Below, piece after piece: positions 1-10,496 of a DNA stretch of 52,650 bases. The stretch covers positions 1 to 52,650 of the forward strand of contig JAYKXP010000232.1 of NCBI GenBank assembly GCA_037176845.1, given 5' to 3'. Within the stretch, counting starts at the first letter, position 1; every line of letters starts with the position of its first letter. Origin of the DNA: Paramarasmius palmivorus (lineage: Eukaryota; Basidiomycota; Agaricomycetes; Agaricales; Marasmiaceae). Made by a program: the position numbers and the translations under genes. The notes beneath the pieces are model-generated. The model worked only from the letters and a program-made list of their open reading frames with translations. It made no database searches and was not told the DNA's origin.

Positions 1-247
1 CACGCAGGGTTTCCAGCTTTGTGCCCTCCAGAGGAGGTGCGATAGAACGCTACGATTTCGACCTGTCTTGGTTCCAACTGTCAATACAAGTAGGTCGATG
101 ATCTTTTGGTGCTTTCTGGACAGGAGACATGAGGACACTATAGGTTTCAGAATACAGGGAATACTCACCTTGTCCTTCAATCCTGGAACCTTTGTCCCAA
201 CATTCCTGAAGGTCGGCCCACCGAAATACCACACTATTCCAAATTTC

Positions 248-3217
248 TCAGGTCGTGGCGGACCTGAGTATTTCGTCGGTGTTCCAATCAGATATTCCAC
301 GAACCATTGAATTGTCTTGCTTTCGTGTTCGCCAGGCTCGTATGCATACGCTCTTGGGACAGTCACCGCCGCGTACGCGGTCAACCACCTCCTGTGAATG
401 AGCATCGGAATCCGTTACTATGGCAGGTACCGGCGATTTGCTATTGCTGTTATCAGGGGGTGATGCAGGCAGGGAATCAGGAATCGGATTTTCGTCTTTG
501 TTCCCGTGTTGCAGAGCCAAAGTGGTAGTTGACGAGGTACGTGAGTTGATGGGTACAGACGTAGTATCTTCAAGAGCCGCTGCTGCATCAGAACCCGCTG
601 GTAGCTGGATATCTTCGTCGATAGTAGTCGTAATGATGGTAGCAGTGATGGGTTCAGGAAGCGCTGCCGCCGGCGAGACGTCGGATGCCAACAGCTCTGC
701 ATCTGGAGGCTATAAAAAGGCAAAACGTTAATCAACATGTTTGACGGCTACCAATTCGGACGACGCACCGCTGGCCAATCAATATTACCCAATGGATCCT
801 CCTCTCTTTCCCGCCAAACCTCACCCAGCTTAGATATGTGTGATACCCAAGCAGTCCTTGCAACCGAATTATCCGGCGTCAGACCTACCACCAGGTCTGT
901 CAGTGTTCCTGTCGTGACAGCAGGATCGTCGTCAATGAACCGCTGACACTCCGCCAAGACCCGATGCCTGGACTCTGATAACACTGTCTCGGCCCAATCA
1001 TTCACCACTCCAGGTAACTGCGCATCTTCCTCTTGACCATCTTGACCCATTGAAAGCTATATCATGTTGGTCAGCGAGCTGCCAAATCAAAATACTGAAT
1101 CACACTTGCATCGACACTTGCATCGTCCATCTCAGAACTCTTCTTGTTCAGCCTGGCCGAGCGTCGTTGCAAGCCGGAAGAACTTGATGACCTGGAATTG
1201 CTGGTAGTCGAGGTCTTGGGCTTTGCCGATGCAAAAATGCTACGATCCAGACCGAGAGACTTGAGCAGAGCTTGATTTCTCCGAATGTTCTCTGCTCGTT
1301 CCGCCATGTACGACCCCTTCGGATATTCGTGTTCTTCAATCTCCTTGCTGCCATCCTCACCGATCTCTTCCTCAGAATGCAAACCATCCTCATCGTCAGC
1401 AACCCCTCCATAGGCATCTTCATCTCCTCCTTTGTTCGACAGCTCATCCTCCTCCTCGTCACTGCTGGTCCCATCATCGTCTTCTGCTCTTTTGGACACT
1501 TGTCTTCTACGCTTATTCAGGTTGGCCGGAGTAACTTCGGAGTTGGAGCTGGAGTTGTCTGGCATAGAGACCGATGTCTCGTTGGTGTTATTCGTGACTG
1601 GGTGTCCTGCACTGTCTCGTCGGTGTTATTTGAGGCTGGAGTATCCTGCACCTGTCCTGCCTTGATTTGGTGCTCACGTATCATCCGGAGATAGTGATAA
1701 AAGAACCCGATGAAGGATTGGAACTTGTCTACATTGTATTGCGTGATTTTCGGAGTCCCCGGCGGTGACGCACTCAGCCTAATAGTAACCAAAGCAACAT
1801 TGAATTATCTATGCTATCACATTGAAGATAGTACTTACGTCGCCGAATCAAACAGACCCTGGCCGTCCATGTCCTCTCCGGCAAGCAAAACAAACGATAG
1901 CCCAGTTTCTCGATGAAGGACGTCAATGATTGGCTGCATGATTCGTCCTACACTGCGCCGTGTTCTAGTAGCACGTCAATATACCAGGTACGAACAGAAT
2001 AGGTACTACATACCGTGACCTGTGTGTCTCGGCAGAAGCTTGACCTTCCTTAGACTCCCCATACGCCTTCAAGGCAGCTGCGAGGTTGCGATCAATCTCG
2101 TCCATGATCTCCTTCCGCTTGCCTTCCTCCATCTCAACCCACACCTTCCTCGCTGCATCTCGACGTTCTGGAAGTCGATCAGCACTTCCGGTTTCCTTCG
2201 AATGCGACGTTATCTGATCCTTGTACTCCGGGTGTGTCATCAGGTAGTGATCAACCTGCTGTCTCCTGGGACGCGCCGACTCTTTAACGACGGTCTTTAG
2301 GAAGTTGCCAACGGACTCGCCGTCCTTCGCTCGCATATCACTAGCCTTCCAATGATAGAAGCGTCGTATTGCCTGAATTATGTGGTTAGGCAATGAGAAA
2401 CCCTCAAGGCAACGAACACAAACCTGCGCCAATCTTTCATCTTCACGTTCATTGGCTGCTCGATTTGCCAACTTTCTCTTGTGAGACTTCCTTTCATCCG
2501 GCGTCAATGAATCGAGATCGACATCCGACAGAGGCTTCGTGTGTCTAGCTCGAGATATTTTGTAATCCGGGAATTTGGCGATGAATTTGGCGATGATGTT
2601 GCGAAGCCACTCGCCGCTCTCTTTACTGCGACGCTTTAGCTTTTCGTACTCTGGATAGGCTGCCTCGAGAAACGCCAGAGCCTCGTCTTCAAAGTTGCCT
2701 GGATTGCCGGGTCGACGACATTTGCCTTTATTTTTCCTCTTCCCTTTCCCCGAGCCACTTGGAACATCGTCTTCGTGGTCTACAAGAACGATGTCAGCAA
2801 CACGTCGTTACATGTCTTGAACCAAACAAGCGAACATACCCTCGTCGTCTTGGCCATTCCTTTCTTCAATGTCGTCTGCAGCAGTCATGTCAGCAAATGA
2901 AATGCCATGCCTGCACAAGCACATGTACATACCGTCACCATAGGGCTCTTCGTGAGCCTTCTCCTGTTCTCCCAGAGCGGTATTAGTTCCCGCGGGATCT
3001 TCAGGTGGAGGTAGCGATCGTAACGCGTCGTGAGAGCCATGCTCTCTCGCGTGAGGGTTCGATACTGACGCGTCAGCGTCTTTTGAAGGACCTAAAATCA
3101 TTAGAATAAGCAACCGAGCTTTTCTTTTCATTTTAAAAAATATCTCGCACCGTTCAAAGCCTCGCCATCGTTCGTGTCCTCCGCGTGGGCCAATACCTCG
3201 TTGTCACGCTCATCCAT
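248..3217 (-). CDS. Unrecognised multi-exon acidic protein, frameshifted
   Basis: I do not recognise a named family. The gene starts at ATG 3217 and I read exons 3217-3151, 3091-2933, 2875-2840, 2779-2424, 2372-2014, 1964-1839, then one from 1778 to about 1120, one from about 1056 to 769, and 709-248. Introns are 50-60 bp with GT..AG borders, and the first seven exons join in frame. The N-terminal part is charged, the middle is helical and basic, and an acidic Ser/Asp/Glu tract at about 1260-1500 is followed by a short ENIRRNQALLKSLGL-type motif and a basic RRSARLNKK stretch, which suggests a nuclear protein (inference). A one-base difference inside a tandem repeat at 1575-1651 shifts the frame. 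The junction near 1060-1120 is not resolved. The stop at 248-250 is followed in frame by exon-like sequence at about 247-130, so the true end may lie further on. Confidence 0.5.
1575..1651. repeat. 38/39-bp tandem duplication carrying a frameshift
   Basis: Two adjacent similar units, 1575-1612 (38 bp) and 1613-1651 (39 bp), lie inside the minus-strand gene at 248-3217. On the coding strand the downstream unit reads CACCCAG where frame continuity would need one more C. The reading frame changes exactly here, from the proline-rich frame before it to the acidic frame after it. Confidence 0.75.
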
Positions 3218-3592
3218 AAGGCCTATTGACTGGGATCTGTCGCGTCGGTAAGCTGACGAAATTTTCAGTACAGAGGCCTATTCACTAGAGAGCCAGTGAG
3301 ACGTACCTGAGACTACAACAGGGAAAGGAAGACAGGGTGGTTGGGACCAGGGAGCTAGGCAAACAAGCCACAGGAAATATTCCCTGATGGTCCGGCCCTC
3401 GGTGTACGACGATCTGGATCTGGTATCTTGCTTAAACATTTTGCGCAGCTCCCAAAGGAACTACGTACCCTGCTGATGGACATTGGCCCCAATTTTACGG
3501 GTCGCGACGAGGTTTCCACCCCTTCCAAAAACATAGTTTGACGACTATTGATACGTTTATGATACTCTCCATCGTTTGCCATATTTCCACCT
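3218..3592. other. Intergenic stretch
   Basis: This lies between the start of the minus-strand gene at 3217 and the proposed end of the next minus-strand gene at 3593. A minus-strand reading frame overlaps 3355-3687, but its composition is not protein-like. I see nothing else in it. Confidence 0.4.
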
Positions 3593-4192
3593 CTATACAA
3601 TGTCGGTTTTGTCGGTGGTGGCCGTGGCCTTTTCAGCCAGTTGTAACTAACCAGAAAGTGAGCTAGGATGTGCAAACCATTCGGCAAAACAACCGTACTT
3701 TTTTGCGGTTAGCACGGCGCGCTCTCGCCTTGGCATTTATGATATCCCTGTTTCGCTCGTGATACCAACGTTGTACCTCACGATGGTCTTCTTTTGAGTA
3801 TATCTCTGTGGTCGCGTCTTGTTTTAAAAGAGCCTGACGCCTGGATATCGAGATGAGGATTGAGCCAGGAATTTCTTCGAGTGTCTATACTTGCCTTCGT
3901 TGGTATTCAAGTGCTTTCAGCTTGATAGTATCTTGGTTCCTGTACAACGATTCATTTAGCTCCAAGGGCATGTCATCAAACTTGCCACACACCTAAGATA
4001 ACGCGCATGCGACAGCTCTCGCTTGCGGAGTAATTGGCGTGATCTTACCCTCCAAGTTTGCATCATACGATGCGTTTCATCCGGCAAAGTAGGAAATTCG
4101 TCTTGAAGCCATTTCAACTCCGCTTCTCCGAATAAATCAAGCCTTGCATCTTCTCGATACTGAGCAATGTAGGCGGGATCTGACTTGGTCAT
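3593..4192 (-). CDS. Small unrecognised protein with a GC-AG intron
   Basis: The start is ATG 4192. Exons 4192-4049, 3992-3895, 3840-3699 and 3646-3593 join in frame into about 148 residues. The second intron (3894-3841) uses a GC donor in the context AG|GCAAGT, the usual context for GC-AG introns, and ends in CAG. The product is helical and highly charged, with an acidic N-terminal half and a C-terminal stretch rich in Arg and Lys, which could bind nucleic acid (inference). The last acceptor is the least certain, and the gene might extend into 3592-3360. It is transcribed divergently from the RNase H1-N gene at 4517. No named domain is recognised. Confidence 0.5.
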
Positions 4193-4452
4193 CGCTTGGA
4201 AAGTCGACTGAGAGGATCTAAAAAGGTTTTCATTGACCAGGACACAAGCTAACAGAATAACTTACATATGAAAAACGGCGGACGAGTGCAGGAACCAAGG
4301 TGTACTGGTCACATCAGTCACATCACAAAACAATCACAAGACAACCGGTCTGCCATTTCCGTACTGGGCTCTTCCAAGTAAGTTCAACTTTACTCTTGCC
4401 ATCACCTTCCTTGACCTTTCCCCGCCATCGCCAGTCCCCCTCCGCTGTACAG

Positions 4453-4513
4453 GTAAGTGTCCATCCTATGCCTATAACCGAGCTCCAACTCCTATTATCT
4501 GACCATTTTCTAG
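4453..4513 (+). other. Probable 5'UTR intron
   Basis: The donor CAG|GTAAGT and acceptor TTTTCTAG flank 61 bp that ends three bases before the start codon at 4517. This supports 4517 as the start of the RNase H1-N gene. Confidence 0.55.
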
Positions 4514-4516
4514 GAT

Positions 4517-5439
4517 ATGACAGGGCTAAATCGCGAAGAAGGGATTTTGAGCCAGTTCTCCAGCCTCGCAGTAACGGCTCCCGAGCACATCAAGGGAGAA
4601 GAAGATCCCATGGTTCGAGCCGCAAATAATCACATCCGGAGTGGAGGAATGTCCCCCTCAAAGTCAACCAGTGGGTGCGTGGCATACGTGGTGCTTAATG
4701 GTCGAGTCAAAGGAGTGCACTATACCTGGTACATTAATGCGTCGCCTTCCACTGTTATATTAATCAATCCAGGGTCGTTTCTCGACAGGGAAAGCTGTTG
4801 CCACTCAGTCAGTGGCTTTCCGAACAAGGTCTACCGTGGATACAAGACTGTTCTGCAGGCAGAGGAAGCCTGGCGTGAAGCCAATGAGAAGGGAATAGTG
4901 GGTGATCCACTGGCAGGTGCTGATTCTTCGCCTGCACCGAGGGATACCAATAATGCTGGAGATATCAGCAGGATGGTGAGTTTGCGTCCCCACCAACGTA
5001 CTGCCAATATGAGCCTCAAAAACCTCTCGATATCTTAGGTCCAGGCAGAATCGTCTTCGGTGAGATTAGCGCATCATTGCCTTCGTTTGTATGTTATTGA
5101 TAGTATCCAAACGCCAGGTGAAGCATGAATCATCTCACCGGCCTACGGAATTCCCGTCACCTAGTCGATCGCCTTCTCTGAATCCTCGTCAAGCTCCGCG
5201 TCGCCAATATTGGTGGGTCGTTCTGAAGGGGGTGGAGCCCGGAGTTTACATATCTCAGTAAGTTCTGTTCTCCTTTCTTACACAGCTGCATGTTGAAATC
5301 TTCCAGGACTGCTGCCCGTGAGGCAGCAGGTACTCATCCACTGGTTCGGATTGAGCGGATGGGCAATGAGGATAGAGCCCAACAGTTGTGGACGACTGCT
5401 CTGGGAACCGGTCACGTAACTCTCCTCCCCGCGGCCTAG
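4517..5439 (+). CDS. Protein with two RNase H1 N-terminal-like (viroplasmin/Cauli_VI) domains
   Basis: Exons 4517-4728, 4789-4975, 5039-5059, 5118-5257 and 5307-5439 join in frame. The first 60-bp intron falls exactly inside the domain: exon 1 ends in AYVVLNGRVKGVHYTW and exon 2 resumes with ESCCHSVSGFPNKVYRGYKT, the usual 'YVV..GR..GVY.TW....V.GFP.A.Y+.YKT...A..AW' layout of the RNase H1 N-terminal domain. A second, more diverged copy is split between exons 4 and 5 (QYWWVVLKGVEPGVYIS, then the Thr/Ala/Arg-rich remainder). That fold binds double-stranded RNA or RNA-DNA hybrid in known proteins. No RNase H catalytic domain is present, so the role is unknown. The intact stop is at 5437-5439, and a copia element lies 26 bp further on. 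Confidence 0.75.
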
Positions 5440-5470
5440 GTTAGATGTATTCGTGAACGATGTATAGATA

Positions 5471-5829
5471 TGTTGGAATTCTAAATATAGATGTCACTTG
5501 ACAAGTCATTTTCACTTTATTCCGCCTATGCCACAATTACTAAGAAAGCAGATATACATAGAACAGTTGCTTTAACCCGCTCGTACCACCATCTACTGAC
5601 AGTTACTGACACTGACTGTGCAGTTATTTCTAGTTCACTTAGTATCTATTATCGTACCTTTAGGATTATCTTTTATCCCTACTCATGTATAAAACCTAGA
5701 CAGAAAACCCTACAATAACATATCAGTTCATCACTTGGTTCTATCTCAACCCCTCTGGTCATCAGCTATCGTTTATTCGCGCTTACCTGCGCTATCGCTG
5801 CTAACAGAGTTCAATCTAAAACTCTGACA
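5471..5829 (+). repeat. 5' LTR of element 1
   Basis: It starts TGTTGGAATTC and ends CTCTGACA. A TATA-like GTATAAAACC at about 5687-5696 is the likely core promoter, with transcription expected to start shortly downstream (inference). It looks identical to the LTR at 8725-9083. Confidence 0.93.
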
Positions 5830-5841
5830 GGTTATGGGCCC
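5830..5841 (+). other. Primer-binding site, half-tRNA-iMet type
   Basis: GGTTATGGGCCC begins at the base after the LTR. Its complement GGGCCCATAACC is the anticodon arm (CAU) of eukaryotic initiator tRNA-Met, as used by Drosophila copia, where a tRNA cut in the anticodon loop primes minus-strand synthesis. The same 12 bases adjoin the 5' LTR in the other two full-length elements here. Confidence 0.8.
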
Positions 5842-5893
5842 CGGTCTATAAACCTTAGCCGAACCAGAGTAATACCGATTTCATATTGGTATA

Positions 5894-5980
5894 GTGGCGA
5901 GTTTGGGACGCCGTAATATCCCCAAGGAACAAGAACCAAGATCGAATATCGAGTGGCGAGCAGGGACGCCGGAATATCCC
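5894..5980 (+). repeat. Direct repeat in the retroelement leader
   Basis: GTGGCGAG..GGGACGCCG.AATATCCCC occurs at about 5894-5923 and again at about 5953-5980, between the primer site and the gag start at 6013. Elements 2 and 3 carry the same pair. Because it is kept in the untranslated leader, a packaging or dimerisation role is possible (inference). Confidence 0.6.
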
Positions 5981-6012
5981 CTACCCAAAGCAAAGGACTA
6001 TTGGACTAGTGT

Positions 6013-8697
6013 ATGTCCGATAGAGGTAGCCGTTATCAATCCAGAAGCGGTACCCCAGTATCAGGAACGTTCGACCCAGAACAAATATTACGAGGATCTA
6101 GGAACCCTAGCAGGAATCCTAGCAGGCAACCTACACCAGTAGGCAGTAGAACAGGCAGTCCATCGGGACAGCAACAGAGCATATCATCACATCCATCGAG
6201 GAATCCATCGCGTATACCTTCTAGGAGACAGAGTCCAGTTGGAGGATTGCACACGCCACCAGCATCTTCTGCACAACCACAACTCCGAACAGATCTAATC
6301 TGTATCAATTGGCCACACCAATTTGATATTGTTAGACTACGAGATTGTCAATTAGATCTCGGCAGACGAAAGTGGTATCTTTGCAACGAACAACCGTGTC
6401 CAAACAGAAGAAATCGAATTAGCACTCCCAAGGAAGCGTTATTAGTTGGAGATTTCAGGGATTGTGACGATCAAAACGAAGAAGTAGTTCGAGGAAACGT
6501 CCTACGAACAACAGTACCCCAACCACAGCCATTAGTATTCCCACCAGCGGGAACATCAGCTTCACAGGAAGAAACTGTTGAAGAAGAAATCAAACTTGCT
6601 GAAGAGTTTGATCAGGAAACCGAACTTGCTGAAGAGTTCAAACAAGAATTAGGATTTGCTGAAGAATCCGATAAAGAAGAACAGGACCTAGAACAGGAAC
6701 AAGAGCAGGACAAAGGAGAATCAGAACAGGAATCAGAAGCTGATACTGATAAACCTGTATCTGACGAAGACAAAGGAACCCCTGCCGACGAAGAGAAGGA
6801 CGATCAACCAGAATCGCCCAGCATAGGTCCTAAACCCAAACCGAGAACACCATCTCCAAAGAGACCACCACCAAAGGAAGAATCATTTGATTCAGACGAA
6901 GAAGAAGACAATATGTCTAAAGCAGTCAAGGCATTTGACAAGTGTACCCAGTTAAAGGACGATGGTTCAAACTGGGGCATGTGGGCAATGCGTGTAGAAC
7001 TTGCAGCAAAGTCGATAGGGTATGGGAAGTACCTGACTACTGCAGAAGAAGGAGACGCAGATGCCAATCTTATGAACGCAATTGTTGGAAAATTGCCGGA
7101 TACCATACTTCGAAGATATCGAAATGCGAAGACATCACAAGCATTATGGACAGGATTAAAGAAGGATTACGACACGAAGAATCCTTTGACAGAAGCACAC
7201 CTGGAACGCAAGCTATACAATCTATCTTGCTACGACATTGGCAAAGTCAATGAACATATTGACGAACTCCTCAATATCCGAAACGAACTCACATCACGAA
7301 ACATCACTATTTCGGATGATCAGTTCAAGAATGCATTAATTGCATCAGTTCCCCAATCATTGAATTCAACAATCACAGCTGTCATGACCGTATACAGTGA
7401 ATCAAACAAGGATTTAACTGTTGACAAGCTGATTGCTGCCATTTGAGCTGAAGCAAATGGACAGGCAATGCGCCGAGGAAAAGTCAAGAAGGAGGAAGCC
7501 AATTATTCCCGAGATCATTCCAATAATAGAGGCCGAGGATTTAATAACCGAGGAAAAGGCCGGAGACAATTTAATGATCGACAGGGCGGAGATAACAGAG
7601 ATCGAAAGGAAATCACATGTTTCAGATGTCAAGGAAAAGGGCATATCGCTGCAGGATGCCGTTCAAAGCCAAAGTCCAGGAAATCAGATGATGAATCTGA
7701 GGAATCAGATAAATCTGAAGAAGACAAGCCAGAGAAACCATGGAGAAAGGCAAAGGAAAAGAATCACAGTGCAAATGAAAGTGCTGTGAAAGCCGAAGAA
7801 AAGGAAATATGGGAAGAAGGCACATGGTTAGCAAGGGAAATAAGGGCTGTAGAGGAATTTGTGCCATTCACTGAATGGACATATGAAGAAGAACCCACAA
7901 ATCCCGTGTCGACAGAGACAAACCTGGAGCCATATCCCAAGGAAAGGAAAGAAACAGCATACATGGCCGTGGAAATGCACACCACGATGGCCACAATGGT
8001 CGATCTACAGAACCCGATTGACAGCAAAGCGATCATACACAGAGAAGATCGAGTGGATTCTCAACAACGCCATCAAGAAGGCTATACAGGACAACAGAAG
8101 AATCAACCAGACACAGCTACAGAGACCAAAGACCATGAAATTCATGGAGGACAGACATTGACGGAACACCATTGTTGCCAAATATGTCACCAATTTATCC
8201 AGCACATACTTATGGGGGAGAAATTACATCCAGAATGGCTGATGAAAGTCATAGGACAGAAGGATGAAACAAAGGAAATTACCCCAAGGGATGGAGAAAT
8301 GGAACAGGAAAAAGGAACAACTCAGACATTGGCACACAAGGAGAACAAGACAGATCCAGAAAGTCTTGAACCATTGCAGATATCACTCGTCGAGGGGGAG
8401 CACAAAAACTCGATCAACGACATTTCGAAACAAGTCGCCGAGATGAATCTCAATGCAGGAAACAGGTCACCAAAGGAAAAACAAGTTGGACCAAATCAAC
8501 TTGTAAACGTCAATCCAACAGGAGAATATTCAGGAACGGTCAAAGAAGCGGAAGTGGAACCACCATATCACCAATACTACCACCGACAGAAGATTAAACA
8601 CCGAGATCAACATAACACACAACATCGCCACCGGATCACACATAGGAATCACCGAACAGAACATGGAAACAAAGAATTAGAGTCAAACCCCGGATAA
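6013..8697 (+). pseudogene. gag: Copia-type Gag of element 1, interrupted by one TGA
   Basis: From ATG 6013 the reading frame runs through an Arg/Ser/Pro-rich N-terminus and an acidic Glu-rich tract. The Gag core follows (about 6910-7440; DGSNWGMWAMRVE, then KTSQALWTGLKKDYDTKN, a UBN2-like capsid region of copia elements). After it come a CCHC zinc knuckle CFRCQGKGHIAAGC (about 7617-7658) and a low-complexity tail ending at 8697. A TGA at 7444-7446 interrupts the frame. Element 2 has CGA at the aligned site, so one C-to-T change at CpG explains it. Downstream the frame continues unbroken, and a restart at ATG 7468 is possible but would lack the capsid region. No protease motif is present. Residues after the zinc knuckle match element 2 closely. 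Confidence 0.88.
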
Positions 8698-8710
8698 TTC
8701 CATCATCCAA

Positions 8711-8724
8711 GGTTTGAGGGGGAG
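8711..8724 (+). other. Polypurine tract of element 1
   Basis: GGTTTGAGGGGGAG touches the 3' LTR at 8725, the expected place for the plus-strand primer. The same tract, inverted, lies at 20776-20789 and 41119-41132 in elements 2 and 3. Confidence 0.8.
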
Positions 8725-9083
8725 TGTTGGAATTCTAAATATAGATGTCACTTGACAAGTCATTTTCACTTTATTCCGCCTATGCCACAATTACTAAGAA
8801 AGCAGATATACATAGAACAGTTGCTTTAACCCGCTCGTACCACCATCTACTGACAGTTACTGACACTGACTGTGCAGTTATTTCTAGTTCACTTAGTATC
8901 TATTATCGTACCTTTAGGATTATCTTTTATCCCTACTCATGTATAAAACCTAGACAGAAAACCCTACAATAACATATCAGTTCATCACTTGGTTCTATCT
9001 CAACCCCTCTGGTCATCAGCTATCGTTTATTCGCGCTTACCTGCGCTATCGCTGCTAACAGAGTTCAATCTAAAACTCTGACA
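8725..9083 (+). repeat. 3' LTR of element 1
   Basis: 359 bp, with no difference seen from the 5' LTR at 5471-5829. It ends TCTGACA and is followed by the target-duplication copy AGATA at 9084-9088. Confidence 0.93.
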
Positions 9084-9088
9084 AGATA

Positions 9089-9672
9089 TGTAGATTGAAT
9101 TGACGCTCTGTGTGAAATGTACATGACCCCAACACGAGTGCTATATGAAGAAATAAATCAGATAGTTCGGAGAAATGGGACATTGACCTTGCAAGTTCTA
9201 TTATAGAGACATTACATAGAGTCGAATCTAATGTACACGCTACTAGTAATGAAAATACATTACTTTTCTTTGAAGATGTTGTTGCTGGCGTGACTCTGTA
9301 GGGATAATTTTAGCAGAGAGATATTGGCTGTCGAATTCTATATCACCCAATCGATGCGATATGTAATGGAATATGAACGTCTCGTCCTCATTTTCGACAG
9401 GACCCAATTTCGCGCATTAGTGCTGCCAAAATTAATACCGACGAAGGACAATGTCTTCTTGTGCACGAGGCGCTTTCTGGAAGTATTCCAGAGGGCTATA
9501 GCACTCATAAAACTCGTTGAGGTCGTCCCAGAATCCTGATTTTCTGTCTCTACCATTTCTACATGTTGACATGTCGGTCAACCCGCCGATGAAAAGGTGG
9601 TTCCACTCCGAGTCCAGGTCTTTGACATCAACCATCATTCCCCTCTACTGTCGTCGTCTTTTTTTGGTTGCG
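9089..9672. other. AT-rich intergenic stretch and 5'UTR
   Basis: This continues the sequence that originally followed the RNase H1-N gene. A minus-strand frame at 9432-9638 has a mildly protein-like composition (GFWDDLNEFYECYSP) but no start or splice context that I trust. The last part is probably the 5'UTR of the gene at 9747. Confidence 0.35.
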
Positions 9673-9739
9673 GTAAGTCTCACTTCGTACACAGTGCCGC
9701 TCGTTTGTATTGAAACGTCATTAGTTCAAGTTTTCTCAG
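9673..9739 (+). other. Probable 5'UTR intron
   Basis: The donor GCG|GTAAGT and acceptor TTTTCTCAG enclose 67 bp, seven bases before the ATG at 9747. Reading through it from upstream ATGs hits a stop quickly, so it most likely lies in the untranslated leader. Confidence 0.5.
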
Positions 9740-9746
9740 ATTTGTA

Positions 9747-10061
9747 ATGGCTCCTTGGTGCGACTGTAAATCCGGGTGGGGTCAACCTTGTTACCCTTCG
9801 TGCAGCAGCCTGCAAGGGGCACCACCACCCGGCAGCAAGGTGTACCGCGATATAGTCTGGTATTGTGACTGTGCGACATGGGGAATTTGTCTTGGGACTT
9901 GCGAGGGTTTCAGGACTGGGAAGAGTCGCTGGCCGTCCCCTCAAGAATTTTACCAGACCCATCCTCGTTATTCAGACATCGCCAAGCAGCCCCGTTTCGG
10001 TTACAGCAAGCCCCTCACAGCTCAGGAGGAGTACGAGTACTCCAAATGCGGGTGGGGATAG
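9747..10061 (+). CDS. Small cysteine-rich protein with a duplicated CDC motif
   Basis: This is a single exon of 104 residues. It has no clear signal peptide, since Trp and Cys residues begin at residue 4. Two similar cysteine modules are visible: W-CDC-x7-C-x3-C at residues 4-19 and W-x-CDC-x5-C-x3-C at residues 38-52, with a further Cys at 101. The spacing fits a small zinc- or disulfide-stabilised fold repeated twice (inference). The C-terminal half is Tyr/Pro/Lys-rich. I do not recognise the family. The start is preferred because a 5'UTR intron ends just upstream and the second module follows in frame. Confidence 0.55.
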   Translation: MAPWCDCKSGWGQPCYPSCSSLQGAPPPGSKVYRDIVWYCDCATWGICLGTCEGFRTGKSRWPSPQEFYQTHPRYSDIAKQPRFGYSKPLTAQEEYEYSKCGWG

Positions 10062-10496
10062 TATGTCTATGCTTTACTCTATCGGGTTTCAAGATATTAA
10101 TTTTACTATAGTCAACCTTGCCGCCGAGACTGGGCAAAATTGTGACGATTTGAGTCTACCTGTTTGCTTGTACTCGCTGTAGGCCCCAATAAAAATGTGT
10201 TGAATGGTAGTACGACTGAATTACAGAGTGAATGCGTCTAAGTATTATGGGGCATATGAGAATGCTTGATTAAAGGAGAGACCGCCGGACGAATATTCAA
10301 GACTTGAGAGGCCACGATGGTCGGCGATGGTGAAACCTCGGCGAGACTGTGATGAGACGAATCAGGGTTGTTTTCCATGTCGACCTGAAAAAAAAATACG
10401 CGAGAGCGACCTGAGCGACCGCCTTCATATCACAACCCTGTGCGTGCAATGTGGAACAATTGAAATGTTGAGTTGACTACATATGGTATTGTTATT
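10062..10496. other. Convergent intergenic region
   Basis: It holds the 3' flanks of the plus-strand gene ending at 10061 and the minus-strand gene ending at 10497. A poly-A run occurs at about 10386-10395. I see no RNA gene or repeat. Confidence 0.4.

Larger units (their letters stand above)
5471..9083 (+). mobile_element. Gag-only Ty1/copia-type LTR retrotransposon (element 1)
   Basis: The element is complete at its ends: two 359-bp LTRs that look identical, both TG..CA, flanked by the 5-bp target duplication AGATA (5466-5470 and 9084-9088). A primer site touches the 5' LTR and a purine tract GGTTTGAGGGGGAG (8711-8724) touches the 3' LTR. The 2.9-kb interior encodes only Gag, with no integrase, reverse transcriptase or RNase H, so it is non-autonomous. 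It inserted just past the 3' end of the RNase H1-N gene. Identical LTRs point to recent insertion. Confidence 0.93.

Noticed and set aside
68..310. 80-codon plus-strand frame
   Set aside because: It is antisense to exon-like minus-strand sequence at the end of the first gene.
3355..3687. 110-codon minus-strand frame as a gene
   Set aside because: It overlaps the last exon and intron of the gene at 3593-4192 and has a composition unlike the neighbouring coding exons.
5491..5718. 75-codon frames inside the LTRs of element 1
   Set aside because: They fall in regulatory LTR sequence, are not kept in the LTRs of elements 2 and 3, and have no protein-like pattern.
5471..9083. Element 1 as an autonomous copia element
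   Set aside because: No integrase, reverse transcriptase or RNase H motif is present between the LTRs in any frame.
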